Positions 62,804 to 64,000 of a stretch of DNA of 64,000 nucleotides are shown here, one piece after another. This stretch comes from Sporosarcina pasteurii. Lineage in GTDB: Bacteria > Bacillota > Bacilli > Bacillales_A > Planococcaceae. Position 1 is the first letter of the stretch. Each line of letters starts with the position of its first letter. Both the position numbers and the translations under genes were made by a program. The notes beneath the pieces were generated by a model. The model had not been told where the DNA came from. It worked only from the letters and a program-made list of their open reading frames with translations, and did not search any database. The stretch is from NCBI RefSeq assembly GCF_041295575.1, contig NZ_CP160452.1, forward strand, positions 3,100,001-3,164,000, given 5' to 3'.

Positions 62804-63994
62804 TTATAGGAATGCAACAAAAGTACCCGCGAGGATAACAGAGACAATCGTAACACTTATAAAACCACCGACAAGCATTGGCGGAAGCATATGACTTGTC
62901 AAAACTTCTCTTTCCTCTTCATCTTCTGTTAAGGCATTAATGACTTCGACTGTAATGATGTAGTCTGCCGGGAAACCATACAACGCAGTCAATGATACAG
63001 CGAATGCCATTTCCTTACTGACTTTTAACACTTTCCCCATAATGAACGAGAAGATGTACATCCCAATCACACCAAATCCGATACAAACAACGAGTGGATA
63101 TAAGATACCTAACATCATGTCGGGTGTGGCGACTTTCAAACCATCAAAGACGAAGAGCATTAACCCAAGAATCGCAAACCCGAATCCATTTGCCCTTTGC
63201 AATGAATTACGCTCTAAAAACCCAACGCTTGTTGCAATAACACCGAATACTAAGCAAAGGACAAACGGGCTAACAGCTACAAATGGTGCGAGCAATTCAG
63301 ATGTCAAATAGGCAAGATATCCAACAATCGCTAATCTTAAATACTTAAAGTAATCCGTATTGTATTTCTTAGGCATTTTACTAAATAATTTAAGCTCTTG
63401 TTCTTTTGACGCTTCCTCTTTCTCTATATCTTCCGTCTTCTTTTCTAATTCTCCATTGCGATACTTGCTAAGAAGCGTTTTTCCTTCTTTCTTCAAAACG
63501 AAAGAAGTCATCGGATATCCCGCGAAACCTTGCATCACGTAGATAACTATCGCGAATACCGACAACATCGTAAGCCCGGCTTCTGCTGCACCTTCCGACA
63601 TAATTAACGCGGAAACAATGCCGCCAACGAGCGGTGGAATGGCAACAAGTACTGTTTGAACATCAAATAGTATTGTTCCAAATCCGAATAGTATGACAAT
63701 AATACCTAGAATCCCGGCTAAGGAAATTAATATCGTTTTCCATTGTTTAGCTAATTCTTGAACAGACAATAGTGTACCCATATTTGTAATCAGTAAATAG
63801 ATTAACATGACCGCAACAGTAGGCGGAACCCCTGCAAGCGCAACAATATCTTGCGGAAAAAAAGTCCAATATCCAAGCAAGAAGAGGACCGCACTAACAA
63901 AAACAGAGGGAATCCAAGCTTTCGTGCGAACGGCAACAAGATCTCCGATAAATAATATAGCAACAACAAGTACTAAAGCTAACATTTGCGACAT
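62804..63994 (-). CDS. Transporter-like polytopic membrane protein
   Basis: A 396-residue protein with about ten hydrophobic segments split by a charged cytosolic loop (about 175-205, with ELEKKTEDIEKEEASKEQEL). Motifs include SEGAAEAGLTMLSVFAI and TALYGFPADYIITVEVINAL. It resembles permeases in overall layout; I do not recognise the family with certainty. It lies 18 bp upstream of the M20 hydrolase genes, so it probably imports or exports their substrate or product. The window ends 6 bp before its ATG, so an earlier start cannot be excluded. Confidence 0.7.
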   Translation of the reverse strand: MSQMLALVLVVAILFIGDLVAVRTKAWIPSVFVSAVLFLLGYWTFFPQDIVALAGVPPTVAVMLIYLLITNMGTLLSVQELAKQWKTILISLAGILGIIVILFGFGTILFDVQTVLVAIPPLVGGIVSALIMSEGAAEAGLTMLSVFAIVIYVMQGFAGYPMTSFVLKKEGKTLLSKYRNGELEKKTEDIEKEEASKEQELKLFSKMPKKYNTDYFKYLRLAIVGYLAYLTSELLAPFVAVSPFVLCLVFGVIATSVGFLERNSLQRANGFGFAILGLMLFVFDGLKVATPDMMLGILYPLVVCIGFGVIGMYIFSFIMGKVLKVSKEMAFAVSLTALYGFPADYIITVEVINALTEDEEEREVLTSHMLPPMLVGGFISVTIVSVILAGTFVAFL

Positions 63995-64000
63995 AACAAT

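Overview
This 64 kb window is chromosomal DNA of a low-to-moderate-GC, spore-forming member of the Bacillales. Protein sequences and gene order follow Bacillus subtilis closely. A CotD-type coat protein and SigH point to a spore former, and overall character suggests Planococcaceae/Caryophanaceae (Sporosarcina-like). The genus is an inference and was not tested. All but one of the genes lie on the minus strand, so transcription runs from high to low coordinates.

Layout in window order. 1-2.8 kb: start of truA and the ECF transporter module ecfT-ecfA2-ecfA1. 2.9-17.2 kb: the alpha, spc and S10 ribosomal-protein operons with secY, adk, infA and rpoA. A decayed methionine aminopeptidase gene sits between adk and infA. 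17.4-18.7 kb: a YuiF-type transporter. 19-31.2 kb: tuf, fusA, rpsG, rpsL, an L7Ae-like gene, rpoC and rpoB. 31.4-36.1 kb: a methyltransferase, rplL, rplJ, rplA, rplK, nusG, secE and rpmG. 36.2-51.8 kb: sigH, rae1, rlmB, mrnC, cysS, cysE (with a Cys T-box), gltX, ispF, ispD, a PIN/TRAM gene, radA, and the CtsR-controlled clpC-mcsB-mcsA-ctsR operon. disA, expected between radA and the PIN/TRAM gene, is absent. 52-58 kb: accessory genes, including an unrecognised 562-residue membrane protein, bioB-bioY, a CotD-like coat protein, a Yip1-family protein, small ORFs and one plus-strand DCC-family gene. 58-64 kb: an aldehyde dehydrogenase with its DUF779 partner, then an operon of two M20-family amidohydrolases and a transporter-like membrane protein.

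Most genes serve one purpose: building ribosomes and RNA polymerase, exporting proteins and charging tRNA. Readable control elements include SigA-type promoters ahead of rpsJ (two in tandem), rplJ, rplK, the L7Ae-like gene, the YuiF gene, ctsR and bioY; an L10 leader; a Cys T-box; a CtsR operator; a BirA-like operator; and many intrinsic terminators.

I found no CRISPR array, prophage, insertion sequence, tRNA or rRNA gene. I also found no convincing new defence or mobile system. The observations most worth a second look are the map remnant, a possible attenuator ahead of ecfA1, a hairpin between the ribosome binding site and start codon of nusG, twin hairpins between rplJ and rplL, a repeat element between gltX and ispF, and the missing disA. 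Promoter and hairpin coordinates were read by eye and may be off by a base or two.
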